A stretch of DNA of 64,000 bases from Lyngbya sp. CCAP 1446/10 (GCF_026130175.1 NZ_JAIGNI010000155.1:34210-98209); one strand, 5' to 3'; numbered from the stretch's first letter, positions 1 to 9,272 are shown. A program made the numbers and translations. Notes: generated from the sequence alone by a model not told the origin.

Positions 1-764
1 TCTTGTACTAGCGACACATCAAGAAGACTCCAAACTATATTTCCTTGTTTATGGAAATACCGTTTTTCTATTTGGTAATTTGAAATTGTTCCTGCTAATA
101 GCTGATGTACATAACTAAGATCCAGGTCTAAATCGTCGGGATGGGTAATGTCTTGGAAAGTTAACGCTAACAACTCTTCTGAGGAGTAGCCAAGAATCTG
201 ACATAAGGCAGGATTGACTTTAACCCATTGCCCATCAAGTGAAACGAGCGCCATTCCAATTGACGCATTTTCAAACGCCTTGCGAAACTGCTCTTCACTG
301 TTTCGTAAAGCCACCTCAATTTGTTGGCGTTCCTTTTCAGCCCGCTTGCGCTCGTCGATCTCATTCTCTAAGGCTTGATTGGCCACAATAAGTTGAGCTG
401 GAGTAGGTAAAGCTAAGGCAGATGGAATTAAAAACAGTAGCTCAGATGCAGTATATATAGAAATCAGAGCAGTAATAGCTTTAATTCCTCCCGAAAGCCA
501 ATAAGTAGGATACCAAAGCGTCCAAATTTCCATGATATGAGTTGTACCACAGGCAATTATGAAGGCGCTAAACAGAAAAACTACTTTCAGAAATGGAGTA
601 TCTTGGCGCTGTCGCACAAAGTAGATTAGCATGATTGGGATGGAGTAGTAAGCTAAAGCGATTAAACCATCGGATAAAATATGTAATCCTACTAAGTTTG
701 TTTGCCAGAGATAGCAGTGACCATGAGGAATGAATCCTCCACTTTCAAAAATTTGTGTAATCAT
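1..764 (-). CDS. Ethylene-receptor-like sensor, N-terminal part (membrane domain plus PAS), cut by window edge
   Basis: The frame is open from the ATG at 762-764 to the first base of the window (254 codons), so the C-terminal signalling domain lies outside. Residues 1-110 form a three-helix membrane domain that follows the plant ETR1 ethylene-binding domain closely: SDGLIALAYYSIPIMLIYFV at 31-50 and CGTTHIMEIW at 72-81. The residues needed for copper/ethylene binding in ETR1 (Asp25, Tyr32, Cys65, His69) align with Asp32, Tyr39, Cys72 and His76 at a constant offset of 7. A short coiled coil follows (about 125-150), then a PAS domain from about 155. Cyanobacterial relatives are usually histidine kinases. 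It is transcribed away from the REC-GGDEF-EAL gene at 1188. Confidence 0.85.
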   Translation of the reverse strand, partial: MITQIFESGGFIPHGHCYLWQTNLVGLHILSDGLIALAYYSIPIMLIYFVRQRQDTPFLKVVFLFSAFIIACGTTHIMEIWTLWYPTYWLSGGIKAITALISIYTASELLFLIPSALALPTPAQLIVANQALENEIDERKRAEKERQQIEVALRNSEEQFRKAFENASIGMALVSLDGQWVKVNPALCQILGYSSEELLALTFQDITHPDDLDLDLSYVHQLLAGTISNYQIEKRYFHKQGNIVWSLLDVSLVQ

Positions 765-1187
765 ACCTAACCTGAATAATTCATGAGTGCTGAAGTGCTT
801 AGCGATTTAGTTCTGCCATTGCCCGCTTGATCGTCGAATTCCTACCGGGAAAACCACTTTTGAGTAGGGAAATGTCAAATTGCCAACCCAGCAGCACGAG
901 ACATCCGATCGCAATGACGAGTAGATTTGCCCTTTGAGAAATGTGCTTGTTCATAAATCGGCTGCTTGGGTTAAAACACTGTTCTTCTGATGTTACGCGA
1001 AGCGAAGAAGGGCAACTACGGGGGGAGTGTCCCTACCTGAACAAGTCAGATTTTGTAGTGACTGTGCACCGTGCCAGCCCTAGATATCTGCGATGCACGA
1101 ATTCTTTATGCGTAAAGTGAGTTGATGATCGCCTAATAATTCAAGTATACTCTTATTCATAGGCTTATAATCCTCTGGCAAGAAAGT
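765..1187. other. Intergenic region between divergent signalling genes
   Basis: This stretch separates the divergent ethylene-receptor-like gene and the REC-PAS-GGDEF-EAL gene and must hold both promoters. Apart from the sensor relic at 799-954 I see no convincing gene, hairpin or recognisable operator. Confidence 0.5.
799..954 (-). pseudogene. Relic of a membrane-sensor N-terminus (51 codons)
   Basis: A short open frame begins MNKHISQRANLLVIAIGC and continues through a single hydrophobic segment to a Phe-Pro-Gly stretch near residue 35. That opening resembles the N-terminal membrane region of large cyanobacterial PAS/GGDEF/kinase sensors, but the frame stops after 51 residues without a sensory or output domain. 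I read it as the stub of a deleted sensor gene. A genuine small membrane protein is the alternative. It sits between the divergent sensor gene and the GGDEF-EAL gene. Confidence 0.35.
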
Positions 1188-3374
1188 ATGGAAATCAGTA
1201 GGATTGTCGATAGAACTAGGGATAGGGTTAGCGATCCAGGTACCAACTACCGAGGCAATATTTTAATTGTTGACGATCTGCCTGAGAACCTGCGTCTTCT
1301 CAGTCGTACTTTGAACGCACATGGTTATAAAGTTCGCAGTGCCACAACAGGCGCAATGGCTATCCGAGCCGCCCAATCGCGATGGACGGAACTAATTTTA
1401 CTCGACATTAAATTGCCTGATTTGGATGGCTATGAAGTTTGTAAACAATTAAAATCTGACGATAAAACCGCAGGCATTCCGATAATTTTTTTGAGTGTTC
1501 TCAATGAAACTTTCAATAAGGTTCAGGGGTTTGCTGTTGGTGGGGTAGATTATATTGCTAAGCCGTTTCAAGTCGAAGAAGTATTAGCTCGTGTCGAAAC
1601 TCACCTAACCATCCGACGGTTGCAACAAAGCCTCCAAAAGCAGAATTTACTTCTCTTGAGAGAAATTGAAGAACGCGAACGTCTCGAAGAGTCCCTCTTT
1701 GCCGAAAAAGAACTAGCTCAAGTGACGCTCCAATCGATTGGCGATGCAGTTATTACTACTGATGCTCAAGGTAATGTGCGATATTTCAATCCTATCGCTG
1801 AGCAACTGACAGGCTGGAAGGCTCATGAGGCTAAGGGACTCCCCCTGTCTACAGTCTTTGTAATTGTCAATGAAGTAACGCGAAAGCCAGTAGAGAATCC
1901 GATTAGCAAGGCTCTGTTGGAGAATCGAATTGTGGGCTTAGCTAACCATACCATTCTCGTTGCCCGCGATGGGACGGAGTATGCCGTTGAGGACTCAGCA
2001 GCACCGATTCGAGACCGCGAAGGTCAAATTATCGGGGCAGTCATCGTCTTTCATGATGTTACCGAATCGCGCAATCTTGCTAGTCAAATCTCTTGGGAAG
2101 CCACTCACGATGCTCTGACGGGTTTAATCAACCGTCGAGGATTTGAGCAGCAACTAATTGAGGCGATCGCCTCTGTTCAAGATAGCAATCAGCAGCACGC
2201 TCTCTGTTATTTAGATTTAGACCAGTTCAAAGTCGTTAACGATACCGCAGGTCATATTGCTGGCGATGAGCTACTGCGCCAAATCACTACACTTTTACAA
2301 AAGGGAGTTCGCGCTAATGACGCGCTGGCTCGCTTGGGAGGTGATGAATTTGGTCTTTTGCTTACTCAATGTCCCCTCTCTCAAGCAGCTAAGATTGCGG
2401 AACAACTCAAAGACCTAGTGCATCAGTTTCGGTTTATTTGGAATGGCAAAACCTTTATTATCGGAGTCAGCATTGGAGTTGTTGCCATTGACCAAACCAG
2501 CCAAGATTTGATGGAGGTTCTGGGAGCGGCTGATGCAGCTTGTTATGCGGCCAAAGCCAGAGGCCGCAACTGTGTTCATGTTTATAGCCTAGATGATAGC
2601 GAACTAATTAGACAACGTGGTGAGAGACTGGCGGTTTCCCAAATCAGTCGAGCGTTGGAAACGAATCGTTTTTGTCTCTATTACCAAAAGATTGTCTCTA
2701 TTACTTCTAACCAATCAGTAGAGCATTATGAAATTTTGCTAAGAATGCTAGACAAAAATGGAGAAATAGTCGCTCCCAATGAGTTTATTCCCGCCGCCGA
2801 GCGTTATGGATTGATAACTGAGATCGATTGTTGGGTAATCGAAACTTTTTTCTCAAATTATCATAATTTATCTGGGCAACAAGTTCTTACTAATGGCTTA
2901 TATACGATTAATATTTCAGGCGCTAGCATTAGTAACAATCAATTTATGAGATTTTTGATAGAACAATTTCCTCGCTACCAAGTTCCTCCTCAGAGTATTT
3001 GTTTTGAAATCACGGAAACCGCAGCGATCGCGAACTTTGAGCAAGCCAGAAATTTCATGAGCGAACTCAAAAAAATTGGTTGTCGCTTTGCTTTAGATGA
3101 TTTTGGCAGCGGGTTGAGTTCCTTTGCGTATCTGATCAATTTACCAGTTGATTATCTAAAAATTGATGGTACTTTTGTCAAGAATATTAGCCATAATTTG
3201 ATTTCTCAAGCGCTCGTTGAAGGCTTTAATGATATTGCCCATGCGATGAATCTGGAAACTATAGCTGAGTTTGTCGAAAACGAGACTATCTTAGAGAAAT
3301 TGCGGGAGATTGGAGTAGATTATGCTCAGGGTTATGGAATCGCCCGCCCCGTCCCTATTAACTTTAATCGCTAG
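1188..3374 (+). CDS. Response regulator with PAS, GGDEF and EAL domains (c-di-GMP turnover)
   Basis: The 728-residue cytoplasmic protein has a receiver domain (about 24-140, phosphoacceptor in LLDIKLPDLDG), a short coiled coil, a PAS domain (about 178-300), a diguanylate cyclase domain (about 305-465) and a phosphodiesterase domain (about 485-725). The cyclase signature GGDEF is intact near residue 384 and an RxxD inhibitory site (RAND) lies five residues before it, so product feedback is likely. The EAL signature reads EIL in YEILLRM, but the catalytic Glu and the downstream EITE, DDFGSG, LKID and AEFVE motifs are kept, so phosphodiesterase activity is plausible. The ATG at 1188 has only a weak ribosome binding site. 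It probably responds to a partner histidine kinase; the divergent sensor at 1-764 is a candidate by position only. Confidence 0.9.
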   Translation: MEISRIVDRTRDRVSDPGTNYRGNILIVDDLPENLRLLSRTLNAHGYKVRSATTGAMAIRAAQSRWTELILLDIKLPDLDGYEVCKQLKSDDKTAGIPIIFLSVLNETFNKVQGFAVGGVDYIAKPFQVEEVLARVETHLTIRRLQQSLQKQNLLLLREIEERERLEESLFAEKELAQVTLQSIGDAVITTDAQGNVRYFNPIAEQLTGWKAHEAKGLPLSTVFVIVNEVTRKPVENPISKALLENRIVGLANHTILVARDGTEYAVEDSAAPIRDREGQIIGAVIVFHDVTESRNLASQISWEATHDALTGLINRRGFEQQLIEAIASVQDSNQQHALCYLDLDQFKVVNDTAGHIAGDELLRQITTLLQKGVRANDALARLGGDEFGLLLTQCPLSQAAKIAEQLKDLVHQFRFIWNGKTFIIGVSIGVVAIDQTSQDLMEVLGAADAACYAAKARGRNCVHVYSLDDSELIRQRGERLAVSQISRALETNRFCLYYQKIVSITSNQSVEHYEILLRMLDKNGEIVAPNEFIPAAERYGLITEIDCWVIETFFSNYHNLSGQQVLTNGLYTINISGASISNNQFMRFLIEQFPRYQVPPQSICFEITETAAIANFEQARNFMSELKKIGCRFALDDFGSGLSSFAYLINLPVDYLKIDGTFVKNISHNLISQALVEGFNDIAHAMNLETIAEFVENETILEKLREIGVDYAQGYGIARPVPINFNR

Positions 3375-3552
3375 TCGATCGCACTCAGCCAGCGAACCCA
3401 TTGCCTCACGCCTGCGTCCAGTCGGTCGGCCTCCAAGAGTCGATCGCCCGCTGCTACAAGGCTTCCTCAATTTACTGTGTCACATTTAGATCGAATGTGC
3501 TGTAATTGTAAAGGATTGAGTGTTCTATTGGAAATAAACCGGAAAATTTGCC

Positions 3553-4500
3553 ATGAAAGCAGTTGCATACGATCGCTACGGTTCCGCCGAGGAATTGCAA
3601 TACCGAGAATTGTCCAAGCCGATCGCCAAATCCAACGAATTGCTAGTCAGAGTTCGCGCTAGCAGCGTCAATCCCGTAGACTGGAAAATCCGGCAAGGAC
3701 ACCTGCAACTACTTACAGGATTTAACTTTCCTCGAATTGTTGGTTCAGATATATCGGGAGTTGTCGTGGAAGTCGGCTCGGAAGTTACTAAATTTCAACC
3801 CGGAGACGAAGTTTATACATTCTTAAATCCGATCGCTGGCGGTGCTTGCGCCGAATGCGCTGTCGTGGCAGAATCGAGTGCCGCCTTTAAGCCTAAAAAC
3901 ATCACCCATGAAGAAGCAGCAGCAGTGCCGATCGCAGGTTTAACTGCTTTGCAAGCGTTGAGAGATTTGGGTGAAATTCAAGCGGGGAAAAAAGTATTGA
4001 TTAACGGCGCTTCCGGCGGAGTCGGGATGTTTGCGGTGCAAGTGGCGAAAGCAATGAACGCGGAAGTGACGGGAGTTTGCAGCGCCAAAAATAGAGATTT
4101 TGTCAAGGGTTTGGGAGCAGATTTTGTTTTGGATTATGCAGAGATTGACTTTACTCAACAGCCACAAAAATATGATATAATCTTGGATGCTGTGGGGACA
4201 AAAACATTTGCTGAATGTGAAAAAGTGCTGCAATCGGAGGGAGTTTATATCTCGACTTTACCGAGTTTAGACAACCTCGCACCGATGTTGACGAGCTGGT
4301 TTTTATCGGGTAAAAAAGCTAAATTCATTCTAGCCAATCCCAACCCGGATGACTTGGGATTTTTGCGGGAATTAATCGAATCTGAGCAAATTGAGCCGAT
4401 TGTCGATCGCACTTACAGCTTATCAGAGGTAGCCGCCGCCCATGTTTATAGCGAAACCGGCCGCGCTGTTGGCAAAATTGCGATCGCCATTGACAGTTAA
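3553..4500 (+). CDS. Zinc-free MDR-family NAD(P)-dependent quinone oxidoreductase/alcohol dehydrogenase
   Basis: The 315-residue protein is a full-length medium-chain reductase of the quinone oxidoreductase type: a GroES-like N-terminal half, then a Rossmann fold with the nucleotide-binding stretch INGASGGVGMFAVQVAK near residues 148-164. The cysteines that bind zinc in classical alcohol dehydrogenases are absent, consistent with quinone or enone reduction using NADPH. The substrate cannot be told from sequence. The ATG at 3553 fits the family N-terminus MKAVAYDRYG. It stands alone, with no operon partner in the same direction close by. Confidence 0.88.
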   Translation: MKAVAYDRYGSAEELQYRELSKPIAKSNELLVRVRASSVNPVDWKIRQGHLQLLTGFNFPRIVGSDISGVVVEVGSEVTKFQPGDEVYTFLNPIAGGACAECAVVAESSAAFKPKNITHEEAAAVPIAGLTALQALRDLGEIQAGKKVLINGASGGVGMFAVQVAKAMNAEVTGVCSAKNRDFVKGLGADFVLDYAEIDFTQQPQKYDIILDAVGTKTFAECEKVLQSEGVYISTLPSLDNLAPMLTSWFLSGKKAKFILANPNPDDLGFLRELIESEQIEPIVDRTYSLSEVAAAHVYSETGRAVGKIAIAIDS

Positions 4501-4683
4501 AAAAACTATGTTTGACCGACACGACTGAGGCATTATATGTATTACGTGGCAAGAGTTCAGCAAAAAATGCGCGGTTGGCGTTAAAGTTAAAAGGGCGATC
4601 GGGATTAACCCAGAAACCGATTTTTGATTCTACCTGCATCCAAGACTAATAAACGTAAAACTTAAATAAAATCCAAAATACCT

Positions 4684-6033
4684 ATGACTGTGCCCTCAGA
4701 CTTGGAGACATCCGAACAAGATTCCGACAACAACCTCGAAGAAGTTATCCCGGAAAATAGCATTGCACCAATCGCCGATGATTCTGTAGGTGTCAGCAAC
4801 TTAGAAGGTGAAGAAGTTAGCCCGGAAAATAGCATTGCACCAATCGCCGATGATTCTGTAGATGTCAGCAACTTAGAAGGTGAAGAAGTTAGCCCGGAAA
4901 ATAGCATTGCACCAATCGCCGATGATTCTGTAGATGTCAGCAACTTAGAAGATGAACAAGTTAGCCCGGAAAATAGCATTACACCAATCGCCGATGATTC
5001 TGTAGATGTCAGCAACTTAGAAGGTGAAGAAGTTAGCCCGGAAAATAGCATTAGACCAATCGCCGATGATTCTGTAGATGTCAGCAACTTAGAAGGTGAA
5101 GAAGTTAGCCCGGAAAATAGCATTGCACCAATCGCCGATGATTCTGTAGATGTCAGCAACTTAGAAGACGAAAACTTAGAAGACGAAAAAGTTAGCCCGG
5201 AAAATAGCATTGCACCAATCGCCGACGATAACTTAGAAGACGAAAAAGTTATCCCGGAAAATAGCATTGCATCAATCGCAGACAGTTTCATGGGTTCCCG
5301 CAACCTCGAAAACGAATTTCTAGACGAACTTCCCGACGAAGTTGAAATGTCTTTATTCGACCATTTAGAAGAATTGCGGCAACGACTTTTCTACTCACTA
5401 ATTGCCGTAGCCATCGGTGTAGTTGGTTGCTTTTTAACAGTTAAACCGATCGTACAATTGTTAGAAGTACCCGCCGGGCCAGTCAAGTTTTTGCAACTAG
5501 CTCCGGGCGAGTATTTCTTTGTTTCGATTGAAGTAGCGGGATACTGCGGTTTGCTAATTGCAAGTCCGTTTATTTTTTACCAAATAGCGCTATTTGTGCT
5601 ACCAGGTTTGACTCGCAAAGAACGCGGGTTGCTGGGCCCAGTGTTTTTTGGTTCGAGTTTCCTCTTTTTGGGCGGGCTGGTATTTGCTTACATCGCTCTG
5701 ATTCCGGCGGCGCTGAACTTCTTTGTTACCTACGGGGCGGATGTTGTAGAGCAATTATGGTCGATCGACAAATACTTTAAATTTGTGCTGTTGTTAATGT
5801 TCAGCACAGGCTTAGCTTTTCAAATCCCAATCGTTCAAGTATTGCTCGGTGTTTTGGGCATAGTTTCTTCTAAGCAAATGCTATCGGGCTGGCGTTATGT
5901 AGTCTTGGGAGCGGCTGTTTTGGGTGCGGTTTTAACGCCTTCTACTGACCCTTTAACGCAAAGTCTTTTAGGGGGTGCGGTGCTCGCTCTTTACTTTGGT
6001 GGCGTTGGTTTGGTGAAGCTTTTGGGGCGGTGA
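4684..6033 (+). CDS. tatC: Twin-arginine translocase subunit TatC with a repetitive N-terminal extension
   Basis: Residues about 219-449 are a typical TatC: the cytoplasmic start [13 protein letters not shown] at 223, six hydrophobic segments, and the conserved FxxE-type region [11 protein letters not shown]. TatC is the membrane receptor for folded proteins carrying RR signal peptides; the Rieske protein PetC, encoded 1.4 kb downstream, has such a signal. Residues 1-218 are unlike known TatC proteins: acidic, hydrophilic and built from eight copies of a PENSI-containing unit of up to 24 residues. The ATG at 4684 opens this extension. An internal ATG at 5347 would give a normal-sized TatC (229 residues), so the start used in the cell is uncertain. 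The whole frame stays open, which argues that the extension is translated. Confidence 0.92.
   Translation: MTVPSDLETSEQDSDNNLEEVIPENSIAPIADDSVGVSNLEGEEVSPENSIAPIADDSVDVSNLEGEEVSPENSIAPIADDSVDVSNLEDEQVSPENSITPIADDSVDVSNLEGEEVSPENSIRPIADDSVDVSNLEGEEVSPENSIAPIADDSVDVSNLEDENLEDEKVSPENSIAPIADDNLEDEKVIPENSIASIADSFMGSRNLENEFLDELPDEVEMSLFDHLEELRQRLFYSLIAVAIGVVGCFLTVKPIVQLLEVPAGPVKFLQLAPGEYFFVSIEVAGYCGLLIASPFIFYQIALFVLPGLTRKERGLLGPVFFGSSFLFLGGLVFAYIALIPAALNFFVTYGADVVEQLWSIDKYFKFVLLLMFSTGLAFQIPIVQVLLGVLGIVSSKQMLSGWRYVVLGAAVLGAVLTPSTDPLTQSLLGGAVLALYFGGVGLVKLLGR
4750..5283 (+). repeat. 72-bp tandem repeat array inside tatC
   Basis: Eight units begin with the codons for PENSI. Units 1-5 are exactly 72 bp (24 codons: PENSI, PIADDSV, VSNLE and an acidic end), unit 6 is longer through a duplicated NLEDE, unit 7 is shortened, and unit 8 is degenerate. 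All length changes are multiples of three. Neighbouring units are nearly identical at DNA level, so the array is recent or homogenised by recombination. Confidence 0.95.
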
Positions 6034-6068
6034 GAATTAGAAAGATCGATCGCCTCGCTGCCAAAAAA

Positions 6069-6098
6069 TATAGAGGTGCGATCGCCCGCGCCTCTATA
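6069..6098 (+). terminator. Hairpin after tatC, possible terminator
   Basis: Arms TATAGAGG (6069-6076) and CCTCTATA (6091-6098) pair perfectly around a loop that contains a HIP1-like GCGATCGC. It lies 36 bp after the tatC stop. The following T-run is weak. The gene on the other side (ccmK) converges, so the hairpin could serve both. Confidence 0.4.
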
Positions 6099-6146
6099 AT
6101 TTACTAAAAGTTAAAACTCCACACCAAAGTTTTACCAAAACTTTGT

Positions 6147-6455
6147 CTACATTCGGAACTGTTCGACTTCAGGTGTGTAGCCGATCGGCAAAATGTAATC
6201 TAGATTCTCGTGGGGACGAGCAATTATGTGATACGATAGCAACTTTCCGCCATCGACCTTTTTAACTGATTCAATTCCAGCAGCAACGGCTGCTTGCACT
6301 TCAGAGATATCTCCTCTAACTATAATTGTCCAGTAGGCACGGGTTATCTTTTCATAGCGAACTAAAGTAACTCGGGCTGCTTTCACCATTGAGTCTGCAA
6401 CTTCTACGGCAGCGGGAAATCCTAAGACTTCAACCATTCCAACTGCAACACCCAT
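6147..6455 (-). CDS. ccmK: CcmK-type carboxysome shell hexamer protein (BMC domain), divergent pore
   Basis: The 102-residue single-BMC protein aligns over its full length with CcmK1/CcmK2: [20 protein letters not shown] at the start, VRGD at 46-49 and [15 protein letters not shown] near the end. CcmK hexamers tile the facets of the carboxysome shell and their central pores pass small metabolites. The pore loop, normally KIGSG at 36-40, reads KITRA here, followed by YW at 41-42, and Gly33 is Arg. This puts Arg39 where Ser usually lines the pore. It is a lone copy away from any ccmKLMN cluster, so it is probably an accessory paralogue. The start MGVAVGM fits the family. Confidence 0.9.
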   Translation of the reverse strand: MGVAVGMVEVLGFPAAVEVADSMVKAARVTLVRYEKITRAYWTIIVRGDISEVQAAVAAGIESVKKVDGGKLLSYHIIARPHENLDYILPIGYTPEVEQFRM

Positions 6456-6805
6456 TACAACATTCTCCTAAATTTCACAAGATATCTGAGACTCATTGTA
6501 GGTGAAATTGTTGACAGAAATTGGTTCGGTTGATTTTGGTAAGCTAGAAATTCGATCGCCCAAAATTACAAGAACCCCATAAGCTGTTGCGACATTTATA
6601 TTTCACAGCATTCTTCGCATCGGAAAGCCCGCCATACAAGAGTTTTCATCAAAAAAACTGCGAAAACTAGCTGCGCGACAGCTTAGTTTGTCAGCGCCAG
6701 CAAGTCGGCTGACAAGTTCGCCTCACGATTTTTGGGACTTTCAACTTAAAAAATCCAGCCCCGCCCAGACACAAAACTTTACAAGCCGCGCTGGGGCGAT
6801 CGACC
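6456..6805. other. Intergenic region upstream of ccmK
   Basis: This holds the promoter side of ccmK (minus strand). No gene is visible. Several short palindromic stretches and HIP1-like sites occur, without a clear terminator. Confidence 0.4.
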
Positions 6806-6864
6806 ACTCCTGACTACTGACTCCTGACTCCTGACTACTGACTACTGACTCCTGACTCCTGACT
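6806..6864. repeat. Short tandem repeat tract (TGACTCC/TGACTAC heptamers)
   Basis: About eight alternating 7-8-bp units of the form CTGACTCCTGACTACTGACT run right up to the stop codon of the DUF3067 gene. This is the heptanucleotide STRR type common between genes in filamentous cyanobacteria. Confidence 0.9.
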
Positions 6865-7181
6865 TAAAACTCGTCAAGCAACCACTCTGAGGCTCTTTCG
6901 CCCAAATCCAGGGGAACGCTGACAGCTTTGCCCAAACGCGGGCGATCGCGAGTAGTGACAATGTATTCTCTCACCTGTTCCGTGCTGCCCCAGCCGTTGA
7001 GGTAATTGGCCACCGCGTCCAAATGATCAAAATAATCAGCCTCCGTCATCGGAAAAGACACCTGTTCGAGATATTTCCACATCACCTGCACAAAAATCTT
7101 GCCCCGCGTCCGCCGCAATCTGATATCGTAAGATTTTCCCCATTTTTCTAGGAGTAGCTGGTGTAAATCCTTGCCCGTCAT
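6864..7181 (-). CDS. DUF3067 family protein
   Basis: The small soluble protein (105 residues) begins MTGKDLHQLLLEKWGKSYDI and matches the DUF3067 family of cyanobacteria and plastids as I recall it. No catalytic motif is visible. It is divergent from petC with a 206-bp gap that must carry both promoters. The start is supported by a purine-rich stretch before the ATG. Confidence 0.8.
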   Translation of the reverse strand: MTGKDLHQLLLEKWGKSYDIRLRRTRGKIFVQVMWKYLEQVSFPMTEADYFDHLDAVANYLNGWGSTEQVREYIVTTRDRPRLGKAVSVPLDLGERASEWLLDEF

Positions 7182-7387
7182 GGTTGCTCCTGAGTGAATC
7201 TCTTAAACAATAAAAGACAAAGTTCAAAAAATGTAATAATACTCTAATAAAGGCTGGAAGGCTCATTCTTAAAAGGAATTTTCGCTGCCTAAAGTTGGTG
7301 CGAGCAGATGGGCTGCGACTACGCCAGTTATCTGCACGTACAAATTCCCTAACAAACAAACGTAACTTAAAACCGTAAAGGCAGGTC

Positions 7388-7930
7388 ATGGCTCAATCTT
7401 CTGCTGGAAATCCCGATGTTCCCGATATGGGGCGTCGCCAATTTATGAATTTGCTGACGTTCGGTACAGTCACAGGTGTGGCACTGGGCGCACTCTATCC
7501 CGTTGTCCAGTATTTTGTTCCTCCGTCGAGTGGGGCAGCCGGTGGCGGTGTCACTGCTAAAGATGCTTTGGGCAACGACATCATCGTTAGCGAATATTTG
7601 ACTTCGCACCCCGCGGGCGATCGCACCTTAGCCCAAGGCCTCAAAGGCGACCCCACCTATCTTGTGGTGAAAGAAGACTTATCTCTCGCCGACTACGGCA
7701 TCAATGCAGTCTGCACTCACTTGGGTTGCGTCGTGCCTTGGAATGCTAGCGAAAACAAGTTTATCTGTCCTTGCCACGGTTCTCAATACAACAGTGAGGG
7801 CAAAGTGGTACGTGGCCCCGCACCTTTGTCTCTGGCCCTGGCCCACGCCACTGTCGCAGATGACAAGATTGCTTTTACCACTTGGACAGAAACAGATTTC
7901 CGCAGCGGCGAAGCACCTTGGTGGTCTTAG
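7388..7930 (+). CDS. petC: Cytochrome b6f Rieske iron-sulfur protein
   Basis: The 180-residue protein carries the 2Fe-2S cluster of the cytochrome b6f complex and passes electrons from plastoquinol to cytochrome f on the lumenal side. Cluster motifs CTHLGC (109-114) and CPCHGS (127-132) are intact. The N-terminus has RRQFMN (16-21) followed by one membrane span (about 21-46), a Tat-type uncleaved anchor that matches tatC lying nearby. petA follows in the same direction after about 215 bp, the usual cyanobacterial petCA order. Confidence 0.97.
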   Translation: MAQSSAGNPDVPDMGRRQFMNLLTFGTVTGVALGALYPVVQYFVPPSSGAAGGGVTAKDALGNDIIVSEYLTSHPAGDRTLAQGLKGDPTYLVVKEDLSLADYGINAVCTHLGCVVPWNASENKFICPCHGSQYNSEGKVVRGPAPLSLALAHATVADDKIAFTTWTETDFRSGEAPWWS

Positions 7931-8090
7931 TTGTGAGTCATTAGTCATTAGTTAGCAGTAAAAACTTATTAGTTATTAGTCAGTATTTAACAACTAATAA
8001 CTATGGAATTAAGACTGCGGATTAATAACATCAGCTAACGACAAATGACTAATGACCAATTACTAATGACTCCTGTTCGCGAGCTTAAAA
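7931..8090. repeat. STRR tract between petC and petA
   Basis: Repeats of ATTAGTCATTAGT, TAACAACTAATAA and GACTAATGACCAATTAC fill the petC-petA gap. They are degenerate direct repeats of 7-10 bp. Such tracts also occur at 27971-28176 and 52781-52933. Confidence 0.8.
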
Positions 8091-8145
8091 GCTCGCACTT
8101 CTGATCAATCACTAAATTGTCTGACCTTTGAGATTGAATACTCTA

Positions 8146-9135
8146 ATGCCACAAACTAATTTATCTGCGATATTTCGCCGCAGTGCCGAGACGATCGCCA
8201 AAACTGCCTTAATTGCGATCGTCACCGCCGCATTTTTCCTCACCAGCGATATCGCACTTCCCCAAGCAGCATTTGCTTACCCTTTCTGGGCCCAGGAAAC
8301 AGCACCCGCTACTCCCCGCGAAGCCACAGGCCGCATTGTTTGCGCCAACTGCCACCTCGGTGCAAAACCGACTGAAATTGAAGTTCCACAATCTGTTTTA
8401 CCTGACACAGTTTTTGAAGCTATTGTCAAAGTTCCCTACGATCAAAGCGTGCAGCAAATTACCGGCGACGGTAGCAAAGGCGGCTTGAATGTAGGCGCCG
8501 TTGTGATGTTACCCGAAGGTTTTAAGATTGCTCCCGCTGACAGAATTCCCGAAGAAATGAAGGAAAAAGTCGGCGATCTTTACTTCCAACCTTACAGCGA
8601 AACCCAACAAAATATTGTTTTAGTGGGCCCGCTGCCTGGTGAACAATACAAAGAATTGGTATTCCCAGTTTTGTCGCCAAATCCTGAAACTGACAAGTCA
8701 GTTCACTACGGCAAATATCTAATTTATGTCGGCGGCAACCGTGGTCGCGGTCAGCTTTATCCTACAGGCGCTAAGAGCAACAATGCTGTTTATAATGCTT
8801 CGGTAGCTGGCAGCATTTCTAAGATTGCTCAACCGGAAGATGGCGGTTATGAAGTGACAATTCAACCAGCAGAAGGTGCAGCGGTTGTTGATACAATTCC
8901 CGCAGGCCCAGAACTGATTGTTACTGAAGGACAAACAGTTGCTGCCGGCGAACTTTTGACGAACAATCCTAATGTGGGCGGTTTCGGTCAAAAAGATGTA
9001 GAAATTGTGCTACAAAGTGCAGGTCGAGTTAAAGGATTGATGGCTTTCGTGGCTATAACCATGCTGGCTCAAATTATGCTGGTTCTTAAGAAGAAACAGG
9101 TCGAAAAAGTTCAAGCTGCTGAAATGAATTTCTAA
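8146..9135 (+). CDS. petA: Cytochrome f (apocytochrome f)
   Basis: The product is the c-type haem subunit of the b6f complex, which reduces plastocyanin or cytochrome c6. From the ATG at 8146 the protein has 329 residues: a signal peptide ending at Ala44, then mature YPFWAQ whose Tyr45 amine is the axial haem ligand, the haem site CANCH, the long beta domain, and a C-terminal membrane anchor ending [15 protein letters not shown]. The mature part (285 residues) has the family length. A TTG at 8128 in the same frame would add six residues, but I prefer the ATG. petC lies just upstream. Confidence 0.96.
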   Translation: MPQTNLSAIFRRSAETIAKTALIAIVTAAFFLTSDIALPQAAFAYPFWAQETAPATPREATGRIVCANCHLGAKPTEIEVPQSVLPDTVFEAIVKVPYDQSVQQITGDGSKGGLNVGAVVMLPEGFKIAPADRIPEEMKEKVGDLYFQPYSETQQNIVLVGPLPGEQYKELVFPVLSPNPETDKSVHYGKYLIYVGGNRGRGQLYPTGAKSNNAVYNASVAGSISKIAQPEDGGYEVTIQPAEGAAVVDTIPAGPELIVTEGQTVAAGELLTNNPNVGGFGQKDVEIVLQSAGRVKGLMAFVAITMLAQIMLVLKKKQVEKVQAAEMNF

Positions 9136-9191
9136 GCAGGACTTTCATGAGTTGGGTAAGCCGATATATGCGTACCCAACTATTAGGTAAG

Positions 9192-9222
9192 TAAGGCGGG
9201 TATTCCCCGCCTTATTCTTTAG
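9192..9222 (+). terminator. Rho-independent terminator after petA
   Basis: A 9-bp perfect stem, TAAGGCGGG (9192-9200) with CCCGCCTTA (9206-9214), has a 5-nt loop and is followed by TTCTTT. It lies 57 bp after the petA stop and fits the end of the petCA transcript. Confidence 0.8.
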
Positions 9223-9272
9223 ATAAATATCACAAACGCGCGATAATAACTAAAGCCTTCTTCTCTACTAAA

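Noticed and set aside
4662..5303. A 213-codon open frame on the minus strand opposite the tatC repeats
   Set aside because: It mirrors the 72-bp repeat units, has no family features, and the plus frame continues into a clear TatC domain.
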